A stretch of DNA of 64,000 bases from contig NZ_JAMBNV010000001.1 of assembly GCF_023715245.1 (NCBI RefSeq), positions 1,674,001-1,738,000 of the forward strand. Reading direction: 5' to 3'. Source of the stretch: Sporosarcina luteola (GTDB lineage: Bacteria > Bacillota > Bacilli > Bacillales_A > Planococcaceae). This document shows, piece by piece, positions 57,245 through 64,000 of this stretch. Position numbers and translations under genes: made by a program. The notes beneath the pieces are model-generated. The model saw nothing but the letters and a program-made list of their open reading frames with translations, did not search any database and was not told the DNA's origin. Every line of letters begins with the position of its first letter. Position 1 is the first letter of the stretch.

Positions 57245-58681
57245 TTATCCAAGTAGATTGGTAATTCTTTCATCCCAACTGACTTTTTTCACAGCACTTT
57301 GCTTAGTCGCTTTTGCATAAAGCCAATTTACGTGACCGAGACCGCATATTGAACAACACTCCACAGGCTCGTTCCTACCCGTTTCTCCAAAATACGACAA
57401 TGCTCGTTGACGGATGCAGATTCCGCCTGTGACAAGTTGAACCATTTGCAGAAGCTGTTCGTTCTTTTCATTGGAAAGCGCATGTAACCTAAGCACAATT
57501 TCTTCAAGCGGATAATGATCCATATAATAATCAAGTACCCGTTTGCCTGTCTCTGTCAAACTAGCAAGCTCTGAAGCTGAGCCAGGAGAATGCCCTTCTA
57601 AAATCATCCTATGGTAATGGCGTATCTCCTCTTCTCGAGGCATATCCGATTGGATGATAAAACTAGTCGTCTGCTCATCAGTCGGCATATAGAGCAGCGA
57701 GGCGGCTGCTGGATGTCCGTCCCTCCCCGCCCTTCCGACTTCTTGGATATACGCAGCTATCGTCGAAGGGAGGTGGTCATGTATGACTTGCCGAACATCG
57801 TCTTTATGAACGCCCATTCCGAATGCATTTGTTGCACATATCCATTCTAGGTCGCCGTTTAGGAACTGTTCCTGGATGATGGAACGGTCATCCTGCTCCT
57901 TTCCTGCATGATACGATTGTACGGCAATCCCAGCCAGTTGAAGTTCGAACGCCAATTCGTCCGCCCGCTTTCTGGAAGATGCATATATGATTCCCGGACC
58001 AACTGTTTGAGCGACCCTGTCCTTGATCCACTCTGTTTTCTCAAGCGATGAGTTCACTTCCACTATTGAATAGGAGATATTCGGCCGATCCAAGGAATGT
58101 CTTTGGACAATCGGTTTTTCCATTTGCAGATATTGCTGGATATCGTTCAATACTTTTTCATCCGCCGTAGCGGTTAATGCCAATAGAGGAGGACGCCCCT
58201 TCAGTTTCAGGAAATCACCTATCCGTAAATAATCCGGCCTGAAATCAAACCCCCATTGGGAAATGCAGTGAGCTTCATCTACGACAACGAGCGAAATCCG
58301 TATCCGGTTCAATTGATGGCCAAATGACTCCTGTGACAGCATCTCCGGAGAAATGAAGATGAATTTGTAGTTTTGAAGCTGCCCAAGAATCCTCTGCCGC
58401 TCACTATATGGCAAAAAGGAATTCAACGCGATGACCCTCTTTTCACCGCTCTGCCGCATTCGCATCGCTTGGTCTTCCATCAAGGAAACCAGCGGGGAAA
58501 TGATTATAACTGATCCATCCATCACAGAACCTGGCAGCTGATAGCAAAGCGACTTACCCATTCCGGTCGGTAAAATGGCAATTGTATCCCGCTTGTCCAA
58601 TAGATGACGAATCACTTCTTCTTGCCCAGGCCGGAAATTCTCATATCCGAATCGATCCAGCAGAATTCTTTTCAAATCCAT
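57245..58681 (-). CDS. recQ: RecQ-family DNA helicase, short form without HRDC
   Basis: 478-aa 3'-5' helicase. Walker A GMGKSLCYQLPG near residue 40, DEAH box VVDEAHCISQWGFDFRPDY near 135, motif VI QEVGRAGRDGHPA near 310. The RQC zinc cysteines are retained: Cys in GGICIRQRAL and the cluster ECCSICG. The HRDC domain of full RecQ proteins is missing, as in B. subtilis YpbC. Its ATG follows the ypbB stop directly. Confidence 0.95.
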   Translation of the reverse strand: MDLKRILLDRFGYENFRPGQEEVIRHLLDKRDTIAILPTGMGKSLCYQLPGSVMDGSVIIISPLVSLMEDQAMRMRQSGEKRVIALNSFLPYSERQRILGQLQNYKFIFISPEMLSQESFGHQLNRIRISLVVVDEAHCISQWGFDFRPDYLRIGDFLKLKGRPPLLALTATADEKVLNDIQQYLQMEKPIVQRHSLDRPNISYSIVEVNSSLEKTEWIKDRVAQTVGPGIIYASSRKRADELAFELQLAGIAVQSYHAGKEQDDRSIIQEQFLNGDLEWICATNAFGMGVHKDDVRQVIHDHLPSTIAAYIQEVGRAGRDGHPAAASLLYMPTDEQTTSFIIQSDMPREEEIRHYHRMILEGHSPGSASELASLTETGKRVLDYYMDHYPLEEIVLRLHALSNEKNEQLLQMVQLVTGGICIRQRALSYFGETGRNEPVECCSICGLGHVNWLYAKATKQSAVKKVSWDERITNLLG

Positions 58682-59716
58682 CTACTCCACTTCCTTATAA
58701 GCAGTCAAAATAAGCCTCAGCTCAAAATAGGATAATGTTTCAAACTCATCTTTCAATAGCTTAAGGCGCTTCGTTCCCAGCTCTAGCGATTTTGAAACGA
58801 CAGCATGGATGAGCTCTTCCGATACGAAGTGAGTAACCGGGAATCGTTTATCATTCATCGCCATCTCAATGATATGGTCTTCAATTGTACTCATCTTCAA
58901 TTTTCGAATCGAAGCGATACTTGCCATTGAATGTCCTTGGTCAAAAAGCCTTTTCGTATGCATCGCCGAATCAGTCAAATAGGAATGCACCTTTATACCG
59001 AAAGCGATTTTGTTTAGAAAAGAAAATTCATCCGAGTCTTCTACGATTGGCAAAAGTCTATGCAGGCTTTCAATGAACTGCAGACGCAAGGCTTCAGTGC
59101 CCATCTCCAATTCAGAACTCAATTGATCCCATGTCTTCGCCGTTTCGGTTTTGCCAGTCAACCGGCAAACGAATATGTATTTCTGGATATCGCTCATTCC
59201 ACTTTTCAAAACTGCCTTTTTCAACTCGTCGCCTATTTGCTTGGCAAATCCGGGATCGATAATTGGTTGGCGTTCAAGAAATCTTTTAACGAAAATCTGG
59301 ATATCCCGATCTTTTTGAATCGGATTGAATGAGAATTCCCCTTTCCGCACGTAGGATAGGGTTTGGACCAGTAAAGCAATTCTGCCAAAGAATATCATTT
59401 CACGTCCTCGATAGTCCCATCCTCTGAAATGAAAGTCGGGCAAATCTTTAATGCTTTTACTCCCTTCTTCAGTCAGTTTAATGAATTTCTCGTCTTGGAT
59501 AATTAATCCCGAGTCGAGTAATTTGTCAATTGCTTTTGTGTAAGTCGTTTCTTCCAATTTCGGAAGAATGGCGAAGAAAGGCTTGACATTAAAATATTCC
59601 ACGTCTGTCAATGTTTGGCCTGATTTTTTTCCGCGTAATAGATGGAGTCCGGCATTTAAAGTCCGTTGGCCATTCATTTTACTTATGACAAATAGAAGAA
59701 TGGAAGACAAATTCAT
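58682..59716 (-). CDS. ypbB: Helix-turn-helix protein YpbB
   Basis: 344-aa protein, always adjacent to the short recQ in Bacillales. The N-terminal half looks like winged-helix repeats ([25 protein letters not shown]). The C-terminal ~90 residues carry a helix-turn-helix of the HTH_40 type, [20 protein letters not shown], a domain also found at the end of RecQ proteins in other phyla. It may supply the DNA-binding function missing from the short RecQ; that is inference. Divergent from fer. Confidence 0.88.
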   Translation of the reverse strand: MNLSSILLFVISKMNGQRTLNAGLHLLRGKKSGQTLTDVEYFNVKPFFAILPKLEETTYTKAIDKLLDSGLIIQDEKFIKLTEEGSKSIKDLPDFHFRGWDYRGREMIFFGRIALLVQTLSYVRKGEFSFNPIQKDRDIQIFVKRFLERQPIIDPGFAKQIGDELKKAVLKSGMSDIQKYIFVCRLTGKTETAKTWDQLSSELEMGTEALRLQFIESLHRLLPIVEDSDEFSFLNKIAFGIKVHSYLTDSAMHTKRLFDQGHSMASIASIRKLKMSTIEDHIIEMAMNDKRFPVTHFVSEELIHAVVSKSLELGTKRLKLLKDEFETLSYFELRLILTAYKEVE

Positions 59717-59748
59717 GGTTGGCCCCCCTTAAAATTAATGTTTTATTG

Positions 59749-59777
59749 TTGAAAACAAATGAAAACAGCTTTAGAAT
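59749..59777 (+). promoter_or_regulatory. SigA-type promoter of fer
   Basis: TTGAAA (59749-59754), 17-nt spacer, TAGAAT (59772-59777), giving a leader of about 40 nt to the fer start. Confidence 0.7.
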
Positions 59778-59795
59778 GGTAAGGGAACTAAATAG

Positions 59796-60086
<291 letters not shown>

Positions 60087-60089
60087 TTC

Positions 60090-60283
60090 AAAAGCGGAGG
60101 GCGGCGTTTAGCCAATCGAACAGCGAAGGGTTCGATTTGCCGTATTTCTGCGCCCTATGCAGAAATTAAGGCATCATAACGGGTGCTCGTAACTGCTTTC
60201 ACTGGTGGCCTTGAAAAAAAGGCGCTCTTTGCCTTTTCTTTCAAGGTCGAAGTGACCCGAGTGGCTGCCGCCCGGAGCTGGAT
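60090..60283 (+). repeat. Family 1 repeat, copy D (with inserted 66-nt module)
   Basis: About 194 bp. Left end AAAAGCGGAGGGCGGCG, right end GCTGCCGCCCGGAGCTGGAT, matching copy A reversed. The central hairpin CTTGAAA...AAGGCGCTCTTTGCCTT...TTTCAAG (60210-60245) is conserved. The extra length comes from a 66-nt block (60110-60175) that recurs at 60402. Confidence 0.85.
60110..60175 (+). repeat. 66-nt shared module, copy 1
   Basis: Matches 60402-60467 at 58 of 66 positions by direct reading, without gaps. It contains CCAATCGAAC near the start, TTCGATTTGCCGTATTTC in the middle and GCAGAAATTAAGGCATC at the end, and can form a TTTCTGC/GCAGAAA hairpin. Confidence 0.85.
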
Positions 60284-60314
60284 GATAACAAGAGCGTAGG
60301 TCGAAGTGACCGAG

Positions 60315-60350
60315 AGGCTGCCCGGAATAAATTCCGGACAGCCTTTTGTT
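60315..60350 (+). terminator. Probable terminator downstream of fer and copy D
   Basis: GGCTG-CCCGGAAT / ATTCCGG-ACAGCC stem (60316-60343) followed by TTTTGTT on the plus strand. It is some 230 nt after fer, so the repeat would be transcribed with fer. Confidence 0.7.
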
Positions 60351-60370
60351 CTTGGAACCGGATTCACCCT

Positions 60371-60588
60371 TCAGGCGGACGCTTTCCGCGGGCATGGCTT
60401 CAGCCAATCGAACCACGAAGAGTTCGATTTGCCGTATTTCCGCGGTTTGTGCAGAAATTAAGGCATCCCTTACTTGTGCTCGCAACACTACGCTTTTGCT
60501 CGCAAAAGCCGTTCTTCGTTACGGCTTTCGTTGCGGGGTCTTCAGCTCATGCTATTCCCGCTGGAGTCGCCGCCTTCCGCTACAATCC
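60371..60588 (+). repeat. Family 2 dispersed repeat, full-looking copy
   Basis: About 218 bp. Left end GGCGGACGCTTTCCGCGGGC, right end GGAGTCGCCGCCTTCCGCTA. Fragments of the left end recur at 24694 and (inverted) at 61337. It contains the 66-nt module shared with copy D and a hairpin-prone tract (CGCTTTTGCTCGCAAAAGCCG, ACGAAAG-like arms). No coding potential is seen; the 60087-60623 gap holds only these repeats and the terminator. Confidence 0.75.
60402..60467 (+). repeat. 66-nt shared module, copy 2
   Basis: Second copy of the module at 60110, in the same orientation, here embedded in the family 2 element. Confidence 0.85.
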
Positions 60589-60623
60589 TTGGTTATCCAC
60601 ATTAAATAGAACTATAAATATTC

Positions 60624-61187
60624 TTATTCATTTACACGTAATTCTTTAAGGAGCCCATTGTCACCTCCGTATTCAAACTTACCGATTTTCCCTTCTTCTT
60701 TTGTGGAGATGAGAACCACACCTGATACATTAGCCGTTTTTTCATTATCTCCGTCTTTTGTATAGCCCACTGTCGCTGTGAATGTGTAACGGTTTGAAGC
60801 ATTCTCTGACTTCTCAATGACGACTTTTTTCAAGTTTAATTTATGACCTGACATGTGAGCACTAGACGGGTAGTGAATTCCGTACATCCTAAGAAATGTA
60901 CCGAGATAGAACTCTGTAAAATAAGGTCCGTATACTTCTGCCACATACTTATCAAATTCCTCATTTACTTCTATACCATCCACGACAGTCTTATATTTAG
61001 GGTCTTGTAGCAACTTCATCAATGTCTCATCTGGACCATTGAATTGGAGTTTAAGGACACTTTTGATAACGTCTACATTCGAGTCTTCTGCATCAGCTTT
61101 TGAACAGGCACCCAGTAATGCTCCAGAAAGTAGTAACACCAAACTTAGAAACAATAAATTAATGGTTTTTCTCTTCTTATTCCCCAC
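60624..61187 (-). CDS. Lipoprotein of unknown function
   Basis: 187-aa predicted lipoprotein. The signal peptide INLLFLSLVLLLSGALLGAC has a clear lipobox with Cys near residue 28. The mature domain (about 155 aa) is alpha/beta with an NPDETL-type helix early on (FNGPDETLMKLLQDPKY) and beta-rich later segments (RYTFTATVGYTKDGDNEKTANVSGVVLIST) reminiscent of NTF2-like or DUF-type lipoprotein folds; I cannot name the family. A GTG start at 61187 has AGGAGG 7 nt upstream. It is bracketed by repeats and has no counterpart in the B. subtilis segment. Confidence 0.75.
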   Translation of the reverse strand: MGNKKRKTINLLFLSLVLLLSGALLGACSKADAEDSNVDVIKSVLKLQFNGPDETLMKLLQDPKYKTVVDGIEVNEEFDKYVAEVYGPYFTEFYLGTFLRMYGIHYPSSAHMSGHKLNLKKVVIEKSENASNRYTFTATVGYTKDGDNEKTANVSGVVLISTKEEGKIGKFEYGGDNGLLKELRVNE

Positions 61188-61336
61188 AACAATCCCTCCT
61201 CTCACCTTTATTTACGTATTTTATTACAAAGAGTTTCAACTATTTTAACAATGAGAGATAGGTTTGTACTCCCTTCCTCCTTCTCAATAATACCTCTTGT
61301 TGGACTTGCCCCATCGTTGTGCCTAGTTTTGGCTCA

Positions 61337-61360
61337 CCGCCCCCTGGAAAGCGTCCGTCT
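61337..61360 (-). repeat. Fragment of family 2 repeat, inverted
   Basis: On the minus strand it reads GACGGACGCTTTCCAGGGGGCGGTG, the left-end core of family 2. It lies between the lipoprotein gene and the ribU terminator; nothing else is recognisable in 61206-61381. Confidence 0.5.
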
Positions 61361-61381
61361 AGAACGGAAATTCACAGGATT

Positions 61382-61421
61382 AAAAAACGAGTATATGAAC
61401 AATTATCTGTTCACATACTCG
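61382..61421 (-). terminator. Intrinsic terminator of ribU
   Basis: 13-bp stem GAGTATATGAACA / TGTTCACATACTC (61389-61420, one mismatch) followed by GTTTTTTAAT on the minus strand. Confidence 0.88.
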
Positions 61422-61436
61422 CATAGTTTATATTTA

Positions 61437-62018
61437 TTACATCGTCAACTGACGGTTTTGTTGGTCAATCCATTTGCTCATGCTCTTATACAACAACAAT
61501 GAAATGACCATCAGCATGATGCCTTTTATCAAGTTGAATGGAAGAATCCCTAGTACAATCACATTGAACATAGCATCGCCCGTATAGGCAGGCATATTCA
61601 TGAAGTATACATACATCGGCAGGAATACGAAATAATTCAATGCGCTCATTCCGACAGCCATGGAAACCGTGCCGGCAAACAAGCCAGCAGTCAGGCCTTT
61701 TGTCGAACGGATTTTCTTAAAGATTAAATAGATCGGCATAATGAATAGGACGCCTGTTGCAAAGTTCGCAATCTCTCCTACTGGAACACCAGTCGGGCTT
61801 CCTGATAAAAACCAATGCAATACGTTCTTTAGCAGTTCTACAGCGATTCCTGCGACCGGTCCCATTGTCATGATTGCTAAGACGGCCGGAATTTCACTGA
61901 AATCAATTTTCAGGAATGCAGGCAATGCAGGCAGCGGGAAATTCAACTGCATCAATACCGTTGAAATACTTCCCAGTATTGCAATTAGAATCATCCTTCG
62001 TAATTTCTTGTTGTTCAT
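61437..62018 (-). CDS. ribU: Riboflavin ECF transporter substrate-binding component RibU
   Basis: 193-aa S component of an energy-coupling factor transporter for riboflavin/FMN precursors (YpaA/FmnP in B. subtilis). Six hydrophobic helices cover most of the protein; LRRMILIAILGSISTVLMQL at the N-terminus holds the conserved Ala-x3-Ala-like helix that contacts EcfT, and FPLPALPAFLKIDFSEIPAV is a family signature for riboflavin S components. An FMN riboswitch, an intrinsic terminator and an SD-occluding hairpin lie upstream. GGAGAGAGGG precedes the ATG. Confidence 0.95.
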   Translation of the reverse strand: MNNKKLRRMILIAILGSISTVLMQLNFPLPALPAFLKIDFSEIPAVLAIMTMGPVAGIAVELLKNVLHWFLSGSPTGVPVGEIANFATGVLFIMPIYLIFKKIRSTKGLTAGLFAGTVSMAVGMSALNYFVFLPMYVYFMNMPAYTGDAMFNVIVLGILPFNLIKGIMLMVISLLLYKSMSKWIDQQNRQLTM

Positions 62019-62024
62019 GTTAAC

Positions 62025-62062
62025 CCTCTCTCCTTTTGCGATTCACTTCAAAAGAGGAAAGG
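62025..62062 (-). promoter_or_regulatory. Hairpin burying the ribU Shine-Dalgarno
   Basis: 62062-62049 pairs with 62038-62025 at 13 of 14 positions (two G-U) around a 10-nt loop. The 3' arm contains AAAGGAGAGAGG, the ribU ribosome-binding site. Confidence 0.6.
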
Positions 62063-62087
62063 TCTGACCGCTATTTGTTAATTGTCC

Positions 62088-62122
62088 AAATTAAAATCCC
62101 TAAAGCAAATAAGCTTTAGGGA
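62088..62122 (-). terminator. Riboswitch terminator in the ribU leader
   Basis: 10-bp perfect stem TCCCTAAAGC / GCTTTAGGGA (62097-62122) with TTTTAATTT on the minus strand, about 110 nt after the FMN aptamer and 70 nt before ribU. Confidence 0.85.
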
Positions 62123-62231
62123 GAGTTTAAAAGGCATCACTAAATAAGGGTATGCGTGAAAGGCGGTTTCCTTTTGCACGTTCCCATACTTAAATAAGCA
62201 CCCTTTTTGTGGACAACACAAAAAGACGGCT

Positions 62232-62364
62232 GCACCTTCACCTTCTCCCATCCAGACTATACTGTCGGCTCCGGAATCACACCGGTATCAGCTGTTAAGC
62301 TCGCGGGCTAAGAAGTGGAACTTCCATTACCGCCGGTCGGGAATTACACCCTGCCCCGAAGATG
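62232..62364 (-). ncRNA. FMN riboswitch (RFN element)
   Basis: The minus strand shows the conserved RFN landmarks in order: ATCTTCGGGGCAGGGTG, ATTCCCGACCGGCGGT, AGCCCGCGAGC, GGTGTGATTCCGGAGCCGACAGT, and GGATGGGAGAAGGTG. It controls ribU by sensing FMN. In the expression platform are a terminator (62088) and an SD hairpin (62025), plus an intermediate hairpin with arms GTATG...CATAC and CGTG...CACG around 62150-62192. Confidence 0.96.
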
Positions 62365-62387
62365 AATCAATATTATGTTACAAATCT

Positions 62388-62416
62388 ATTGTACCGAAAA
62401 AAAAGCGCCTTGTAAA
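62388..62416 (-). promoter_or_regulatory. ribU promoter overlapping the rsiX terminator
   Basis: TTTACA (62416-62411), 17 nt, TACAAT (62393-62388). The predicted start lies about 20 nt before the FMN aptamer. The -35 is part of the descending arm of the rsiX terminator. Confidence 0.65.
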
Positions 62417-62438
62417 CTCTACTGTTTACAAGACGCTT
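62396..62438 (-). terminator. Intrinsic terminator of sigX-rsiX
   Basis: 15-bp stem AAGCGCCTTGTAAAC / GTTTACAAGACGCTT (62403-62438) with an eight-T run on the minus strand. Confidence 0.9.
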
Positions 62439-62447
62439 CTTCTATGA

Positions 62448-63638
62448 TTATGGAGTGAACCAAGTTGGATTGCTGCCAACCGGCATTGGCAAGGGCTTTG
62501 ATAGATCATACTTGCCAAAGCTCTCTTGAACTACGTTTTCAAGCCGAACTTGTATGTCATAACCTTTAGCAGTTAGCATGAATCCTTCAATCATTTGATT
62601 TACTGCGTTTTGCTCAAATGCATTGACATCCAATTGCTCTTTGAACGTAATGACAGCAATATTATCTTCTACCCGGACTTCATATTCCACATTGTCCGGA
62701 ACCAATGATTCGAAAATATCACCAGTCACATTTTTCATCGCCGAGAGCCCTTGGGTTACTGTAGCTACAGACTCAATAGACTCTGCAGGAATCAAATAAA
62801 CCTTACCCGAAGGTGTCGTGTATCTATAATAAGGGAACGGCCTGTTTAATTCTACTGCTTTTGAATCTCCGACACTTGGAAATGAGGTTGGTTTGCCCGT
62901 TTCATCAACAAGCTGCAGCTTTTCATATCCCGAAAAAGTTTCTCTCATCGAAGAGAAATAATTATAAACAGTCGAGCTCGACATATCATAATTATGCTCA
63001 TCCGGAAGTTGATGATGGAGTATGCCATTTCCCTCATATAACCTGCCTTTATACGGATGGTAGTCATCGAAACCAAGTTCCTCTTCCGGAAACTCAGCGG
63101 CATATTTATTGTATAGTTCAACCGTTGTCGGATTTCCTTTTGGAAAATCGGATTGAATCAGAGAATCAGGAATCAAAAATGTGATCGGAACGACATATGC
63201 AGATTGCTCCAATCCGATTTGAAAAGCTGCAGCGTCATATAACTCGTCTGCTAGTACTACATGGCTTTCAATAGTTTCAAACGACAAAGCTGCTGACTCC
63301 TTCGCTTCTGTCGCGCTAAATGTATCCGCTGATTCCTCGGCTGCTTCATTTTCACTGTCAATTGCCCGCTTCATTTCGAAAGAAATAGACTCTGCATCCT
63401 CGATCGCCCCTTCATTGTTTTTGAGCATCGAAGGGACAAGCAAACTGAGCAGGAGCAGCGCAGCCGCCGCCACAATAATAGGCATCCATTTCCTCGGTTT
63501 CATCCTGCGCGATTTTTTAAGGCGCTGATCCTGTCTAAGGCGTTCCATAATTTGTTCCTTTGAACGGTTATCTTCAATTTTCGGCATTGAATGAAGAAGG
63601 CTTTCCAGCTTGTTGTCATCCCATTGATTGTTGGTCAT
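62448..63638 (-). CDS. rsiX: Anti-sigma-X factor RsiX
   Basis: 396-aa single-pass membrane anti-sigma factor. The cytoplasmic N-terminus (WDDNKLESLLHSMPKIEDNRSKEQIMERL) should bind the sigma factor. A basic stretch KKSRRMKPRK precedes the transmembrane helix WMPIIVAAAALLLLSLLVPS (residues 51-70). The extracellular domain starts acidic and Ser/Ala-rich, then folds into a C-terminal sensor region with GerM-like character. The ATG follows the sigX stop directly. Naming rests on synteny and the N-terminal match; the sensor part is not recognised in detail. Confidence 0.88.
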   Translation of the reverse strand: MTNNQWDDNKLESLLHSMPKIEDNRSKEQIMERLRQDQRLKKSRRMKPRKWMPIIVAAAALLLLSLLVPSMLKNNEGAIEDAESISFEMKRAIDSENEAAEESADTFSATEAKESAALSFETIESHVVLADELYDAAAFQIGLEQSAYVVPITFLIPDSLIQSDFPKGNPTTVELYNKYAAEFPEEELGFDDYHPYKGRLYEGNGILHHQLPDEHNYDMSSSTVYNYFSSMRETFSGYEKLQLVDETGKPTSFPSVGDSKAVELNRPFPYYRYTTPSGKVYLIPAESIESVATVTQGLSAMKNVTGDIFESLVPDNVEYEVRVEDNIAVITFKEQLDVNAFEQNAVNQMIEGFMLTAKGYDIQVRLENVVQESFGKYDLSKPLPMPVGSNPTWFTP

Positions 63639-64000
63639 TCATCTTTCCTCCTCTGCCGAAAGAGCATTCAATTTCTTTTGTAGTGCTTTAATTGCACGGT
63701 GTTGGGTTGTTTTCACCTTTCCCTCCGTCCAGCCGAGGGTGTCGGCGGTTTCCGCTATGGAGAGCTCTTGGAAAAACCGCAAGATTATTACCATCTTTTG
63801 ATCGCCGGTGCATGTATCTAAAACTCGCAGCAATTGCCTCATCTCTTCATTTAACGATGCAATTTCTTCAGGAGTGCTTCCTAGTGAGGGCAATTCGCTC
63901 TGCTCCCAGTCAAATTTATCGAAATTATGCTTCTGCCGCACATTCTTCTTTCTAAAGTGATCTATCGCAACATTTTTTGCGATGGAGAAGAGCCAGGTCT
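63639..64000 (-). CDS. sigX: ECF sigma factor SigX, 5' end cut by window
   Basis: The last ~120 residues of an ECF sigma factor; the frame is open through the right edge. Region 2 is seen as TWLFSIAKNVAIDHFRKKNV and region 4 as LDTCTGDQKMVIILRFFQELSIAETADTLGWTEGKVKTTQHRAIKALQKK, a helix-turn-helix for the -35. The linker contains acidic and Ser/Pro residues. In B. subtilis SigX controls cell-envelope modification. It is followed without gap by rsiX. Confidence 0.93.
   Translation of the reverse strand, partial: TWLFSIAKNVAIDHFRKKNVRQKHNFDKFDWEQSELPSLGSTPEEIASLNEEMRQLLRVLDTCTGDQKMVIILRFFQELSIAETADTLGWTEGKVKTTQHRAIKALQKKLNALSAEEER

Noticed and set aside
60174..60488. Open frames across the fer-lipoprotein gap
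   Set aside because: All coincide with the family 1 and 2 repeats and lack ribosome sites; other copies of the repeats do not keep the frame.

Overview
The window is a continuous stretch of chromosomal core genome from a low-GC, endospore-forming Gram-positive bacterium of the order Bacillales. Gene order follows the Bacillus subtilis segment that runs from ypsC/rnpB to sigX/rsiX almost gene for gene, including the spore genes spoIVA, sleB and ypeB, the menaquinone and heptaprenyl genes, and TRAP (mtrB). The protein sequences and the missing genes listed below suggest a Planococcaceae-like genus such as Sporosarcina; that placement is inference. I see no prophage, integrase, transposase, CRISPR array, tRNA or rRNA operon.

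Layout, left to right (nearly all minus strand): a truncated ypsC rRNA methyltransferase; RNase P RNA; gpsB; the mrfA-mrfB mitomycin-repair pair with a DUF1798 gene (yppE) upstream. Then recU-ponA on the plus strand, and on the minus strand ypoC-nth-dnaD-asnS-aspB-ypmB-dinG (transcribed dinG to ypoC). Next come panBCD, birA, cca, bshA, dapB and ypjD; ypjC is divergent. A YugP-type metallopeptidase and ypjA follow, then the menaquinol:cytochrome c reductase operon qcrABC, ypiF-ypiB-ypiA, and the aromatic cluster aroA-tyrA-hisC-aroH-aroB-aroC-cheR. After that: ndk, hepT-menH-hepS-mtrB-folE, hbs, spoIVA, yphF-yphE-gpsA-der, rpsA-like, plsC-cmk, motI, ypeB-sleB, prsW, ypdA, a phosphoesterase, ypbE, recQ-ypbB, divergent fer, an unknown lipoprotein, riboswitch-controlled ribU, and rsiX with a truncated sigX.

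Functional links: the cluster supplies shikimate-pathway, pantothenate, lysine/DAP, bacillithiol (bshA and the reductase ypdA), menaquinone side-chain (hepS/hepT/menH) and respiratory (qcr) functions, together with recombination/repair and cell-wall synthesis. Differences from the B. subtilis arrangement are the most informative biology: no trpEDCFBA between aroH and hisC although TRAP is intact, no bshB1/mgsA between bshA and dapB, no ypjB, and no ypsA beside gpsB.

The non-core content is a set of dispersed intergenic repeats. One family of 116 to about 194 bp palindromic elements has four copies (42506, 47798, 50515, 60090). A second family has one full copy (60371) and two fragments. A 66-nt module is shared between copies of both families in the fer-lipoprotein gap. 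Regulatory highlights are an FMN riboswitch followed by both an intrinsic terminator and a hairpin that would bury the ribU Shine-Dalgarno, and a ribU promoter whose -35 lies inside the rsiX terminator. I find no convincing wholly new multigene system; the repeats, the ribU leader and the yppE-mrfA-mrfB arrangement deserve the closest second look.
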